A stretch of DNA of 64,000 nucleotides from Flemingiibacterium sp045578725 (lineage in GTDB: Bacteria; Bacillota; Clostridia; Oscillospirales; CAG-272): the NCBI GenBank assembly GCA_045578725.1, contig JAZNKS010000028.1:22902-86901 (forward strand). The letters run 5' to 3'. Below, piece by piece: positions 34,836 through 42,943 of the stretch (positions are counted from its first letter, which is position 1; each line of letters starts with the position of its first letter). Under the pieces are notes generated by a model. The model had not been told where the DNA came from and did not search any database. It was given only the letters and a program-made list of their open reading frames with translations. The translations under genes were made by a program, and so were the position numbers.

Positions 34836-35150
34836 TTGGTGATTTGCGCATCGAAACGAACCCTGCGAATGGCCACTGCACAAGCACATCGCACAAATGA
34901 TATGCCATTCGCCTCGCCCGCTTGAGCGGGCGGTGCGATTCCCCCGTACGGGTCACCTGCCGCGCAGGTGCTGCGATTCCCCCGTACGGCATTCCACGAA
35001 CCATCCACAAAGTAGATGGTTTTTTGTTTTGGCGATTTGCGCGTCGAAACGAACCCTGCGAATGGCCGCTGCACAAGCACATCGCACAAATGATATGCCA
35101 TTCGCATCACCTGCCGCGCAGGTGCTGCGATTCCCCCGTACGGGTCACCA
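34836..35150 (+). repeat. Duplicated region with partial tRNA-Glu 3-prime ends
   Basis: A unit of about 75 bp beginning TTTTGGYGATTTGCGC occurs twice (about 34834-34912 and 35025-35103) with few differences. Three copies of the tRNA-Glu 3-prime end (GATTCCCCCGTACGGGTCACC, shown here as a 21-nt class; positions 34937-34957, 34975-34989 truncated, 35129-35150) differ from the real gene by two extra C. A CACCTGCCGCGCAGGTG hairpin precedes the tRNA ends at about 34954 and 35108. No intact tRNA is left. This looks like a recombination scar of a tRNA array or of repeated insertion at the tRNA-Glu gene. Confidence 0.75.
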
Positions 35151-35156
35151 TACGCA

Positions 35157-35204
35157 ACAAATCCGAACGATTTCGTCAATCGAAAGTGGTTCGGATTTGT
35201 TTTT
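35157..35204 (+). terminator. Terminator-like hairpin after the tRNA-derived repeats
   Basis: A 12-bp stem (35157-35168 with 35189-35200) followed by TTTT. It probably ended a tRNA unit that is now degraded. Confidence 0.65.
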
Positions 35205-35230
35205 TACTATGATTATATGAATTAAGCGTA

Positions 35231-35265
35231 TGCCCCAGGATGCATAAACTTCCTGGGGCATTTTT
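35231..35265. terminator. Terminator beside the nuclease-fold gene
   Basis: A 10-bp stem (35231-35240 with 35251-35260) and TTTTT on the plus strand. It lies just past the stop of the minus-strand gene at 35270. Confidence 0.7.
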
Positions 35266-35269
35266 GATC

Positions 35270-35719
35270 TTATTGATCATTGGATGTCAACAAATCTTTT
35301 AATTCACTAAAAGTAATGATAGGAAAGGAAATATCTTTGTATCTGGATTCAAATAATTTGTTTGTGGTCATATAAGGGATAACCGTATAACCTGTCGAAT
35401 CCACAATACCAAATGACATGAGTATCTTTTCTGTGTTTCCCTTCATGAAATCAATACGTCTCTGGAATTTTTCATCGTCTTTATGCTGGAAGAAAAAACT
35501 TTTTTGTTGCATTTGATCCTCGTAAATCGATCCAACCTTTTGTAATACTTTACTTTCTATAAGCCAAATTTCCTTTTTAGTTTCATTTATTGCTATAATG
35601 TCGTAATCACCCAATTCTTCTGGGTAATCTTCACCTGGGAAGCGTTTGAACAGTTCGATTTCGGGATAAACAGCATAAACTCCTTGGCCTCTAAACAAGT
35701 GAGCAATATCCTGGACCAT
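35270..35719 (-). CDS. Putative PD-(D/E)XK nuclease-fold protein, probably a C-terminal fragment
   Basis: The 149-aa frame is clearly more AT-rich than its surroundings. GDYDIIAINETKKEIWLIESK near residues 37-57 (in pieces) gives the Asp...Glu-x-Lys core of restriction-endonuclease-like folds (D40, E55, K57). The end FPIITFSELKDLL is typical of the last helix of such proteins. I see no DNA-binding or helicase part and the start region has no convincing ribosome binding site, so it may be the surviving end of a larger mobile-element or defence gene. Function is not established. Confidence 0.5.
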   Translation of the reverse strand: MVQDIAHLFRGQGVYAVYPEIELFKRFPGEDYPEELGDYDIIAINETKKEIWLIESKVLQKVGSIYEDQMQQKSFFFQHKDDEKFQRRIDFMKGNTEKILMSFGIVDSTGYTVIPYMTTNKLFESRYKDISFPIITFSELKDLLTSNDQ

Positions 35720-35825
35720 TTCGTCTTCATATCATCTTTACGGATTCAAAACAAGGGGAATGTTTGTGAATTTTAGGACCATATTTGCATTGTATGGATG
35801 CATCCGTAATTTGCAAATAAACAAC

Positions 35826-35868
35826 GACGGACTGCCATATACAATGCTTTTGTATATGGCAGTCCGTC
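35826..35868 (-). terminator. Long hairpin after the AraC gene
   Basis: An 18-bp perfect stem (35826-35843 with 35851-35868) with a 7-nt loop, 16 bp beyond the stop of the minus-strand AraC gene. The T run on the minus strand is interrupted, but position and strength suggest termination. The rest of 35720-35884 shows nothing else. Confidence 0.7.
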
Positions 35869-35884
35869 ATCTTTGTTTGCTGCG

Positions 35885-36784
35885 TCAGACATCCTTAAAA
35901 TATTCATGCGGTGTCATACCGACGTGTTTTTTGAAAACGCGGGCAAAATAGTTGTAATCATTGAAGCCTGTTTCATCTGCAATCTGCGTAAGCGGGAATC
36001 CTCTGTACCATGTAATCGCGTATCGTATCCGATATTCATTCACATACTGCATAAAGGACATTCCGAGATTTTGCTTAAACAGCGTGCAGAAATAACTCTT
36101 GTTATATCCAAGATCATAGGCTATTTTTTTCGTTGTCAGATTTGTCCGGAAATGCTGTTGTACATACAGCTGGATCGCATGAATAAACTGAATTCTCCGT
36201 TCAACGGTTTCTCCACCCTGTACCGTGGGCAGTTTTCGCAAAAGTGTTCCGATCAGACGGATTGCGATTGCCGCCAGCATACAATCCTCACCGGAACCAC
36301 CGTGGATTGCATTCTGATAAGCGATATGCGCTTCATTTAAGATGGTTCGGATTTCGGCGGCCAGAGAGGTGGATGCGTCGATCTTGTTTGGAAATTGCAG
36401 TTCACCTGCACTGAAGCGGCGAATATCTTCTCCTGCCATACCGCAGCATCCTGTGAAATACCATGGATCAAGGACAACGTGCGCATAGGAGGTAATGCCT
36501 TCAATCGGTATTTCCCCCTGATGCAGTTCGTATGGATTGATAATGAGAATATCCCCTTGGGTCAGCGTATACGCTTTTCCGTTTACTTCAACGTGCAGAG
36601 TCCCACTGCATATCTGATGAATTTCAATTTCATTGTGCATATGTGACTGAAAAACCATACGCACGGTATCGTTTTTTTCGGTTTTATTCCAATTTGGTTC
36701 GGATATTTCAGGGTTACCGAAGGTTGACATCCATGAACTGATTGGCATACGGGAATATATATTGAGTTCGTCTTCTGTAAGCAT
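35885..36784 (-). CDS. AraC-family transcriptional regulator
   Basis: The 299-aa protein has an N-terminal cupin (HNEIEIHQICSGTLHVEVNG near 45-65; QGDILIINPYELHQGE near 75-90) and a C-terminal double HTH (TKKIAYDLGYNKSYFCTLF and QIADETGFNDYNYFARVF). ATG at 36784 has GAGAGG 6 nt upstream; an in-frame ATG at 36802 has none. It is AT-richer than the core genes. It is divergent from the DUF5054 gene, with 21-bp-spaced direct repeats between, so it most likely controls that gene and perhaps itself. Confidence 0.88.
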   Translation of the reverse strand: MLTEDELNIYSRMPISSWMSTFGNPEISEPNWNKTEKNDTVRMVFQSHMHNEIEIHQICSGTLHVEVNGKAYTLTQGDILIINPYELHQGEIPIEGITSYAHVVLDPWYFTGCCGMAGEDIRRFSAGELQFPNKIDASTSLAAEIRTILNEAHIAYQNAIHGGSGEDCMLAAIAIRLIGTLLRKLPTVQGGETVERRIQFIHAIQLYVQQHFRTNLTTKKIAYDLGYNKSYFCTLFKQNLGMSFMQYVNEYRIRYAITWYRGFPLTQIADETGFNDYNYFARVFKKHVGMTPHEYFKDV

Positions 36785-36842
36785 TTTTGACCTCTCTTCC
36801 ATATTTCATCAGAAACAGATTTATAATACAACCTATATATCA

Positions 36843-36871
36843 ATTATACATGAGCTCAAAATGAATGTCAA
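36843..36871 (-). promoter_or_regulatory. Promoter of the AraC gene
   Basis: On the minus strand TTGACA (36866-36871), 17 bp spacer, TATAAT (36843-36848): consensus at both boxes. Confidence 0.88.
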
Positions 36872-36873
36872 GT

Positions 36874-36905
36874 CAAAACAAATATTGTGCTAAACAAAAC
36901 AAATA
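36874..36905. promoter_or_regulatory. Direct repeats, 21 bp apart: probable AraC operator
   Basis: CAAAACAAATA occurs at 36874-36884 and 36895-36905. The 21-bp period (two helical turns) is what an AraC-type protein with two HTH units per monomer, bound as a dimer on direct repeats, would need. Confidence 0.55.
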
Positions 36906-36912
36906 ATTCGCT

Positions 36913-36941
36913 TGTTTTGTGAAAGAAAAGATGATATCATA
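36913..36941 (+). promoter_or_regulatory. Weak promoter of the DUF5054 gene
   Basis: TTGTTT, 17 bp spacer and TATCAT follow the operator-like repeats on the plus strand. The poor -35 box suits activator-dependent transcription. The rest of the leader (36960-37083) holds a degenerate open stretch (a possible 18-aa peptide from 36964) and no clear element. Confidence 0.55.
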
Positions 36942-37083
36942 AAAGAAAGGATTATGCTCTTTTATGTCGGCACTGCAGGATGCCGTGCTGCGGAATCCGT
37001 ATAATCGGAATGCCGTATAACGATTCCCCGTCGAAGATTACCCGACGGCTATTATCGATCATGTCACCAAAGGATAACAAAAT

Positions 37084-38784
37084 ATGATACGAAAAGTTCT
37101 TCTTGTGTTCAAAACCCATCTGGATATCGGCTTTACCGATTATGCGGGCGATATCCGGGAGAAATATTTGAATGAATATCTTCCCGCTGCGATCCGCGTT
37201 GCACGGGAAAATGCAGACTCCGATCATCAATTTGTCTGGACAACCGGTTCCTGGCTGATTCATGAAGCGCTGAAACAGGATGACGGAACGCTTGATGCGG
37301 CAATCCGCGACGGACTGATCACATGGCATGCGTTACCGTTTACCACACATACCGAATATATGAATCCGGCACTGTTTTCCGCAGGACTGGATATTTCCGC
37401 AAAATTGGATGCACGGTACGGAAAAAAGACCGTTGCCGCCAAAATGACGGATGTTCCCGGACATACCATGGGTATCGTCCCTCTGCTTGCCGACCGTGGT
37501 GTAGAGCTATTGCATATCGGTGTCAATCCGGCTACCCCGGTTCCCGATGTGCCGGAAATATTCCGTTGGAAGTGCGGAGATAAAAGCATTGCTGTCATAT
37601 ACAGCGGCGATTATGGAGAACCATGTGAGATCGGGGATACCGCGCTGGTGTTTGGTTTTACCGGGGACAATCACGGACCGCAGGGAGGCGATCAGCTGCA
37701 GGGAATCTACCGCACGATCAAAGAAAAATATCCCGACGCCGTGATACAGGCGGCGACCCTTGATGATGCAGCCGCCGTTCTTCGCGGAATGGATTTGCCC
37801 GTTGTGGAGGGTGAGATTGGTGACAGCTGGATTCACGGTATTGGTACCGATCCGACAAAAACACGGGCATACCGTGAGATATTGCGGCGTTGTGACTCCT
37901 TTGCGGATACCGATCTTTGCAGCAATCTGCTGATGGTGCCGGAGCATACATGGGGGATGGATCTGAAAACGCATTTTCACAATGATACCCATTGGCTGCA
38001 TAACGAAATCGTGACCTGTTCCGAAAGAAGAATCATTGAGAAATCCTGGGCGGAACAGCGGGCGTATGTATACAATGCGGCAAAGCAGCTCCATGTGGAT
38101 CTTGAGGAGGTTCTCTCGGTGCCAATGCCGGATGTCACAAAAATGACACCAACGGATCACAAACCGTGTGCGGAGATTTCCTACCAACTGTTTGACCGAA
38201 CGGATTATGAGCGATTCCGCAAGGAATATATCCGTCTTGACTGTGATTGGTCCCGTTGGGATTTCACAAAGGTTGGTCTGCCGGAATACAGCGGCGGAAT
38301 TTTCACGCCTGAGGTTATCGGCGCATGGCAGGATGGAGCAACAAATGTGTTCCATATGACCTTTTCCGATGAGATCCGCCAATTTGCCGGACTGCCTGAA
38401 ATATGGCTTTTGGAGCGGGAGGACTTTGTGGAATTGCGTTGGTTTGGCAAAAAATCCAATCGTCTTCCGGAAGCCTTCTGGATTCATTTCCCGTTTCTGA
38501 CGGATCGTTTGCAGATGTTAAAAATGGGAACATGGATCGATGCAGCGCAAGTTCTTGATGCAAGAAATCTGCATGGTGTTTGGTCGGTAAGAAACGAAAG
38601 CTGTGAAATTGAGGCTTTGGATGCCCCCCTTGCGGCTCCCTATGGCAGAAATCTGCTGCGCCGCAAGAATCCGACCGTGACGCAAAATCTGTATTTCAAT
38701 CTATACAATAATATATGGAATACGAATTTTCCAATGTGGTTTGCCGATGATGCGAAATTCCGGTTTATCCTGCGTCGGCGCTGA
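37084..38784 (+). CDS. DUF5054 / GH38-like glycosidase-fold protein
   Basis: The 566-aa protein begins with the alpha-mannosidase-like block LVFKTHLDIGFTDYA (His-x-Asp near residues 12-14, metal ligands in GH38). Further GH38-like elements are DVPGHTMG near 120, YSGDYGEP and FGFTGDNHGPQ near 175-200, and VPEHTWGMD near 290. No signal peptide; likely cytoplasmic. Family members are uncharacterised but share the GH38/57 barrel, so a metal-dependent glycosidase acting on an alpha-linked sugar is plausible. AAAGGA lies 8 nt before ATG. It is regulated by the divergent AraC (inference). Confidence 0.8.
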   Translation: MIRKVLLVFKTHLDIGFTDYAGDIREKYLNEYLPAAIRVARENADSDHQFVWTTGSWLIHEALKQDDGTLDAAIRDGLITWHALPFTTHTEYMNPALFSAGLDISAKLDARYGKKTVAAKMTDVPGHTMGIVPLLADRGVELLHIGVNPATPVPDVPEIFRWKCGDKSIAVIYSGDYGEPCEIGDTALVFGFTGDNHGPQGGDQLQGIYRTIKEKYPDAVIQAATLDDAAAVLRGMDLPVVEGEIGDSWIHGIGTDPTKTRAYREILRRCDSFADTDLCSNLLMVPEHTWGMDLKTHFHNDTHWLHNEIVTCSERRIIEKSWAEQRAYVYNAAKQLHVDLEEVLSVPMPDVTKMTPTDHKPCAEISYQLFDRTDYERFRKEYIRLDCDWSRWDFTKVGLPEYSGGIFTPEVIGAWQDGATNVFHMTFSDEIRQFAGLPEIWLLEREDFVELRWFGKKSNRLPEAFWIHFPFLTDRLQMLKMGTWIDAAQVLDARNLHGVWSVRNESCEIEALDAPLAAPYGRNLLRRKNPTVTQNLYFNLYNNIWNTNFPMWFADDAKFRFILRRR

Positions 38785-38838
38785 GCGGATCTACGATCAC
38801 CATTCATTGTTTATACTATCATAAGGCGGGCGGAATGC

Positions 38839-38973
38839 TTGAAAAAAGTATGGATTTCCAAAGGATGGACCCTACAGGCCCCCACTTACAATGGACCGGT
38901 GGATCTCCCGAATGCCGTGTTTGACAGAGCGAATCGATTGGTGATCACAACCGATTCGTATAACACAAATTGA
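38839..38973 (+). pseudogene. Possible C-terminal remnant of a lost gene
   Basis: From TTG 38839 a 44-codon frame reads LKKVWISKGWTLQAPTYNGP and ends SYNTN before TGA 38971. The composition (Trp, Tyr, Asn rich) looks like the end of a secreted or glycan-active protein, but there is no ribosome binding site and no matching upstream part. It may be debris of a gene that followed the DUF5054 gene. Confidence 0.35.
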
Positions 38974-38997
38974 TAATTTTTCTCTCGGAATGCGTTA

Positions 38998-39026
38998 TTG
39001 AATTTCGGACATCTTTGCTGTATAAT
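38998..39026 (+). promoter_or_regulatory. Promoter of the XRE regulator
   Basis: TTGAAT at 38998-39003, 17 bp spacer, TATAAT at 39021-39026, about 60 bp before the start codon. Confidence 0.8.
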
Positions 39027-39085
39027 AAAGGTGTCGACAGAAGAAACGCTTTGCAAAGCACAAAAATTTGCATAAGGAGAAAAGT

Positions 39086-40255
39086 ATGAAACTTACAATC
39101 GGTGAAAACATACGCCAATTTCGAAGGAAAAACGATATGACGCAGGAAGCACTCGCCGATCGTTTGGGTGTTACCTGTCAATCGATCAGCCGTTGGGAAA
39201 ACGGCACGACCTATCCCGATCTGGAACTGATTCCTGCCATTGCCGGGATACTTGCCGTTACGGTGGACGAGCTTCTCGGAATGCCGCAGATCGAGAAGGA
39301 AAAGCGGGCGGCGGAAGCCTTCGATGCGCTTCGCCGCGAATGCATGAAGCGCGATTACGATGCTGACCGGATCACAGCACTCCTTCAGGATATACGCCGG
39401 AATTACCTTGCCAGCAGCTCGGCCTGGCGCCCGTGGGTTGAAGGCAACGACCGCGCTTTCCGTGATCCGAAGATTCTTCCGGAGGTGCGTTTGCTGGCAG
39501 AAGCCTATCTCGAACGCCATCCGATGCATCCGCACACCCTGGAAACGATGGCCGAAATTGAAGATGAAGATCACTTGCTGGACTTTTTGAAGAAATATAC
39601 AACGCCTTTTGATTGTTCTGAGCGCACATTGCTATTCAATCGATATTTCAGGCGCGGTGATGCAGAACGGTTTGAGGCCGAGCGAAGATATCAGTTATTT
39701 ATTGCGCTTGATGTTTTGCTATGCCCCCGCTATTTGCGGAAATGGGGAGAAAGTGATGACAGGAAAGCTGAAGCTGACAAATTCATGGGAACTATGCTCT
39801 CACTGATTCGCAGTGATGCTGAGGATGATCGATTGGATATGTGGGCAGAAGACCGTATGGAACTCGGAATCAAATCAGCTATTCGCCTGGTTTCAGCCAA
39901 TCAATTCGAAGATGCAATCGAACAGCTGGAGACAGTTGTGAAATTGCTTGAAGAAACTATGAAAATAACCGATAAGGTGCTGCTGCCGACTTCCTGCCGT
40001 TTCCTTGACGGAATGGAATGGTATGCGCAAGAGGATTGGCATTCTCGCGGCAACAACCCTGACAGTCCACAGGAACGGATGATTCTTATTGATACACATA
40101 TGGGCAATATGTCTCGCTGCTATTGCATATATCCCAGCAACTACGATGATGCTCTTAACGGCAAAAATTTTGAACCTCTCCGCAATCATCCGAATTTTGT
40201 AAAGCTTTGCGAGCGTGTAAAGGCGCTGATTATCACAAAACCGAAGGAAGTATAA
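39086..40255 (+). CDS. XRE-family regulator with a large C-terminal helical domain
   Basis: The 389-aa protein has a classic HTH_3 at residues 6-60 (ENIRQFRRKNDMTQEALADRLGV, in pieces, then SISRWENGTTYPDLELIPAIAGIL). The remaining 320 residues are mostly helical, resembling tetratricopeptide-like arrays found in XRE proteins with C-terminal effectors (DADRITALLQDIRRNY, FEDAIEQLETVVKLLEETM). ATG 39086 has AAGGAGA 6 nt upstream. No obvious partner gene is adjacent; it is monocistronic, with a terminator 30 bp downstream. Its target is unknown. Confidence 0.85.
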   Translation: MKLTIGENIRQFRRKNDMTQEALADRLGVTCQSISRWENGTTYPDLELIPAIAGILAVTVDELLGMPQIEKEKRAAEAFDALRRECMKRDYDADRITALLQDIRRNYLASSSAWRPWVEGNDRAFRDPKILPEVRLLAEAYLERHPMHPHTLETMAEIEDEDHLLDFLKKYTTPFDCSERTLLFNRYFRRGDAERFEAERRYQLFIALDVLLCPRYLRKWGESDDRKAEADKFMGTMLSLIRSDAEDDRLDMWAEDRMELGIKSAIRLVSANQFEDAIEQLETVVKLLEETMKITDKVLLPTSCRFLDGMEWYAQEDWHSRGNNPDSPQERMILIDTHMGNMSRCYCIYPSNYDDALNGKNFEPLRNHPNFVKLCERVKALIITKPKEV

Positions 40256-40286
40256 TCCCCGCCCGCGCGGACTTTTATCAAAAAAG

Positions 40287-40321
40287 CGGCTGCTGCACTT
40301 GAAGTGCAGCAGCCGTTTTTT
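40287..40321. terminator. Terminator between the XRE gene and the signalling cluster
   Basis: A 13-bp perfect stem (40287-40299 with 40303-40315), 3-nt loop, A run before and T run after, so it works in both directions between converging genes. Confidence 0.88.
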
Positions 40322-40343
40322 CATGGAACCGATCGCGTTTCGA

Positions 40344-40760
40344 TCAGCCTTTCTCCGATTCCGTATCGGACGCCTTTTCACCAGCCGTGACCTCGGCGGG
40401 GAGCGTCTCCGCTTTTTCGGCCTTCTTCTGCGCCTTCGGCATCCGGAAGCCGTCGCGCAGGAGGAAGATTGCCACCAACGCCAGCACGAATGCGCCGGCA
40501 AAGAAGAATACGAAATTCGTATGCTGTCTTCCGATAGCCGCATCCATCATCAGCAGCTTGGTGCCGCTCATACCGATGATCCGGGTGATTCCGCCGTAAA
40601 TCAGCAGAATGGCAATGACAGCCGATATAAATCCGCCGATCAGAAACCGTCCGCGCGAGGCGCTGTCCGCACCTTCCTTTTCGGGCCCTGAATCCGGAGC
40701 GGTTTTCTCTGCCTTGACGGGCAGCTCCGCCTCTGTCATCTTCTCATTTTTCTCGTCCAT
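40344..40760 (-). CDS. Small two-helix membrane protein, last gene of the signalling cluster
   Basis: The 138-aa protein has two hydrophobic helices (FLIGGFISAVIAILLIYGGI near 40-60; FVFFFAGAFVLALVAIFLL near 83-102) flanked by long Lys/Glu-rich tails. ATG 40760 is preferred because AAGGAGG is 6 nt upstream; the ATG at 40766 touches the ribosome binding site. It is 11 bp after the VWA gene. I do not recognise a family; a structural partner of the membrane-anchored signalling proteins is possible. Confidence 0.72.
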   Translation of the reverse strand: MDEKNEKMTEAELPVKAEKTAPDSGPEKEGADSASRGRFLIGGFISAVIAILLIYGGITRIIGMSGTKLLMMDAAIGRQHTNFVFFFAGAFVLALVAIFLLRDGFRMPKAQKKAEKAETLPAEVTAGEKASDTESEKG

Positions 40761-40771
40761 AGCCATCCTCC

Positions 40772-42943
40772 TTACTCCGTTACCGAGCCGCCGATCTGAC
40801 GGAAGCAGTCAAACAGCGCCGGGCTGTTCTCCTCTTCGGCCAGAAGCTCGGCCGGCACGCCGACGGTATAGTCCCGATCCGATGCCGCATCGATCGCATC
40901 GGCCTTCACGCGCAGGCTGCGGGTGAATTCCTCCAGATCGCTCTTGGCCTCGAATTCCAGAATGTAATCGTTCTCCACATAATCGCCGATTGTCTGGTAG
41001 ACATCGTGCAGCAGCTCGCTGGAATCGGCTTCCATATACTTACCACCGCAGGAATCGGCAATGTACTTCAGATAGGTGGTATCCGCGCCGGGGATACCGA
41101 TCGTGTAAACCGCAATGTTCTTGGTCTTCAGATCGGCCAGCACGCCGTCGATCATACCCGAATCGCCGTCCGCTCCGTCCGACAGCAGGATGATGACCTT
41201 GCGGCCGCTCCGTCCCGCCAGCGCTTCACCTGCGGTCTGCAGACCGGAATAGATGCTGGTGCCGCCGGTTGTGGTCAGGCCTTCGATGTCGCGCAGAAGC
41301 TCCAGACGGCTGCTTCCCAGCGGCGTCATCAGCTCGGCTACCGATTCAAAGGTAACAAGACCGAGATTGGTCTTGGCATCCACGCTCCGGACGAAGTTGG
41401 TGACCGCCGCCTTGGTATTTTCCATGCTGGTACCTTGCATACTTCCGCTTCGATCAACGACCAGCATGACCGACAGCTGATCGGCAACCTCGGCTTTATC
41501 CGCTTCAATCAGCTTGACACTGCGGATCCGGTTGTCCATGTCGTAGATTTCAAAATCGCTCTTCTTCAGCTTTTCCTCCAGTTCGGCCGCGATCGTGACC
41601 GTTACGCGGACCTTCGGGAAGCCGGTGGTATCGATGTGGCGGATCAGAACGCCGTTGAACATCCGATCCAGCAGATCCAGCAGATACTCAAAGAAGCTCT
41701 CCTCGTTGTATTCCCGACGGATATCGGTGATATGCAGAAGCTGCATCACGGACTGCCAGAGCTGCTCCAGCCGGTAGGTGTTGCTGCTGCCCGCGCCGTC
41801 CTTCTGATACGAATCCGCCAGCCGCTTGACGGTCATGGCAACCGGCTCGGTGGATTTGCCGGCATGATCCAGCAGATCGACCAGCATATCGTCGGCCTTA
41901 TTCTTTTCACCGGCCGCATGATAGAGGTACGCCATCTCCATCTGATAAGCGCCGCTGTTCTTATCGGCCACCGGTGTCTGCAGCTCGATAAAGTTGATGG
42001 CGCGGCGGACCGGCTCGGCCTCCAGCTCGGTATCAATAGCATCGATCTCGGCTTCGATTGAGGCAATCTCCTGCTGGAGCCGGATCTGCTTGCGCTCGCT
42101 TTCTTCGTCAGCCAGATCCGTCTGAAGCTTGCCCAGCTTTTCATACAGATCGCTCCGGCGATCCATGCGCTTGGCAGTCGCCGCGCTGACCTCCTCATTT
42201 GGAGAGTAAACGCCGCCGCTCGCAACAAGGTTGGCAAGCAGAGCGCGGTTTTCAAAGGAATCATCCTGCGTGAACAGCTGCTCGGCCAGCTCATAGGCGC
42301 CGTCATAATCGTGCTGCTTCATCTTGGTCAGCGCCTTCAGCTTGAGAGCAAGCGCCGAAGTATCGTCATTCAGCGCCTGCTCGGTGATCGAATCGCCATA
42401 TCCTCCGTTCTGCAGCATATCGACCATCGCCTGAAGGCCGGTTCCGTTCTTCTTGACATCGATGGAGGCCTGCACGCGCAGGAGAATCTTCAGAAGATCC
42501 GCGCGGGTATCTTCATCAAGATCGTAGTACACATACGAATCGCCCCAGCCATAGGAGGAGGATTCGCCGTACTGCTCACGATATTTTTCCACGATATCCG
42601 ATGCGATCGTGCGCACCTCGGCGATAACAGCATCGCTGCCGTCCGCCAGATAGGCATCCGCCCAGGTAATCACCGCATCAAAATCCGCCTGGAAGCCGGT
42701 GGCCAGAACCATCAGCTGGCGGGAAACAGCGTTCTCCAGGGTCTGATCGCTGCGGGCGGCCAGCTGCCAGCCCTGCACATAATCGCCCAGCTCAATCAGC
42801 TTGGAAGCCACATAGTTCTGCTGGTTAACCAGCGTTTTCACTCTGCCGTCGCGGATCATGCCGCCGATCATGGGAACCAGTACGGCAATCAGGATGACGG
42901 CAGCAGCGGCAATGGCGATGATTTTTGTCTTTTTACTTTTCAC
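40772..42943 (-). CDS. Membrane-anchored TPR-like / von Willebrand factor A protein
   Basis: The 723-aa protein has one N-terminal membrane helix (IIAIAAAAVILIAVLVPMI, residues 8-26). Residues about 35-420 form helical repeats of TPR type (TKMKQHDYDGAYELAEQLF, MAYLYHAAGEKNKADDML) with a coiled coil near 285-325 (DEESERKQIRLQQEIASIEAE, in pieces). A VWA domain begins near 490: the MIDAS is D-x-S-x-S at 497-501 (VVDRSGSM), with TTGGTSIYSGL and LLSDGADGD later. VWA domains bind protein partners through a metal. Its ATG overlaps the stop region of the TPR-LRR gene. It would present its domains outside the membrane. Confidence 0.85.
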   Translation of the reverse strand: MKSKKTKIIAIAAAAVILIAVLVPMIGGMIRDGRVKTLVNQQNYVASKLIELGDYVQGWQLAARSDQTLENAVSRQLMVLATGFQADFDAVITWADAYLADGSDAVIAEVRTIASDIVEKYREQYGESSSYGWGDSYVYYDLDEDTRADLLKILLRVQASIDVKKNGTGLQAMVDMLQNGGYGDSITEQALNDDTSALALKLKALTKMKQHDYDGAYELAEQLFTQDDSFENRALLANLVASGGVYSPNEEVSAATAKRMDRRSDLYEKLGKLQTDLADEESERKQIRLQQEIASIEAEIDAIDTELEAEPVRRAINFIELQTPVADKNSGAYQMEMAYLYHAAGEKNKADDMLVDLLDHAGKSTEPVAMTVKRLADSYQKDGAGSSNTYRLEQLWQSVMQLLHITDIRREYNEESFFEYLLDLLDRMFNGVLIRHIDTTGFPKVRVTVTIAAELEEKLKKSDFEIYDMDNRIRSVKLIEADKAEVADQLSVMLVVDRSGSMQGTSMENTKAAVTNFVRSVDAKTNLGLVTFESVAELMTPLGSSRLELLRDIEGLTTTGGTSIYSGLQTAGEALAGRSGRKVIILLSDGADGDSGMIDGVLADLKTKNIAVYTIGIPGADTTYLKYIADSCGGKYMEADSSELLHDVYQTIGDYVENDYILEFEAKSDLEEFTRSLRVKADAIDAASDRDYTVGVPAELLAEEENSPALFDCFRQIGGSVTE

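Noticed and set aside
34679..35220. Frames of 70-170 codons over the tRNA genes and the repeats
   Set aside because: They read through tRNA sequence and repeated tRNA ends; the repeated peptide parts are artefacts of DNA duplication.
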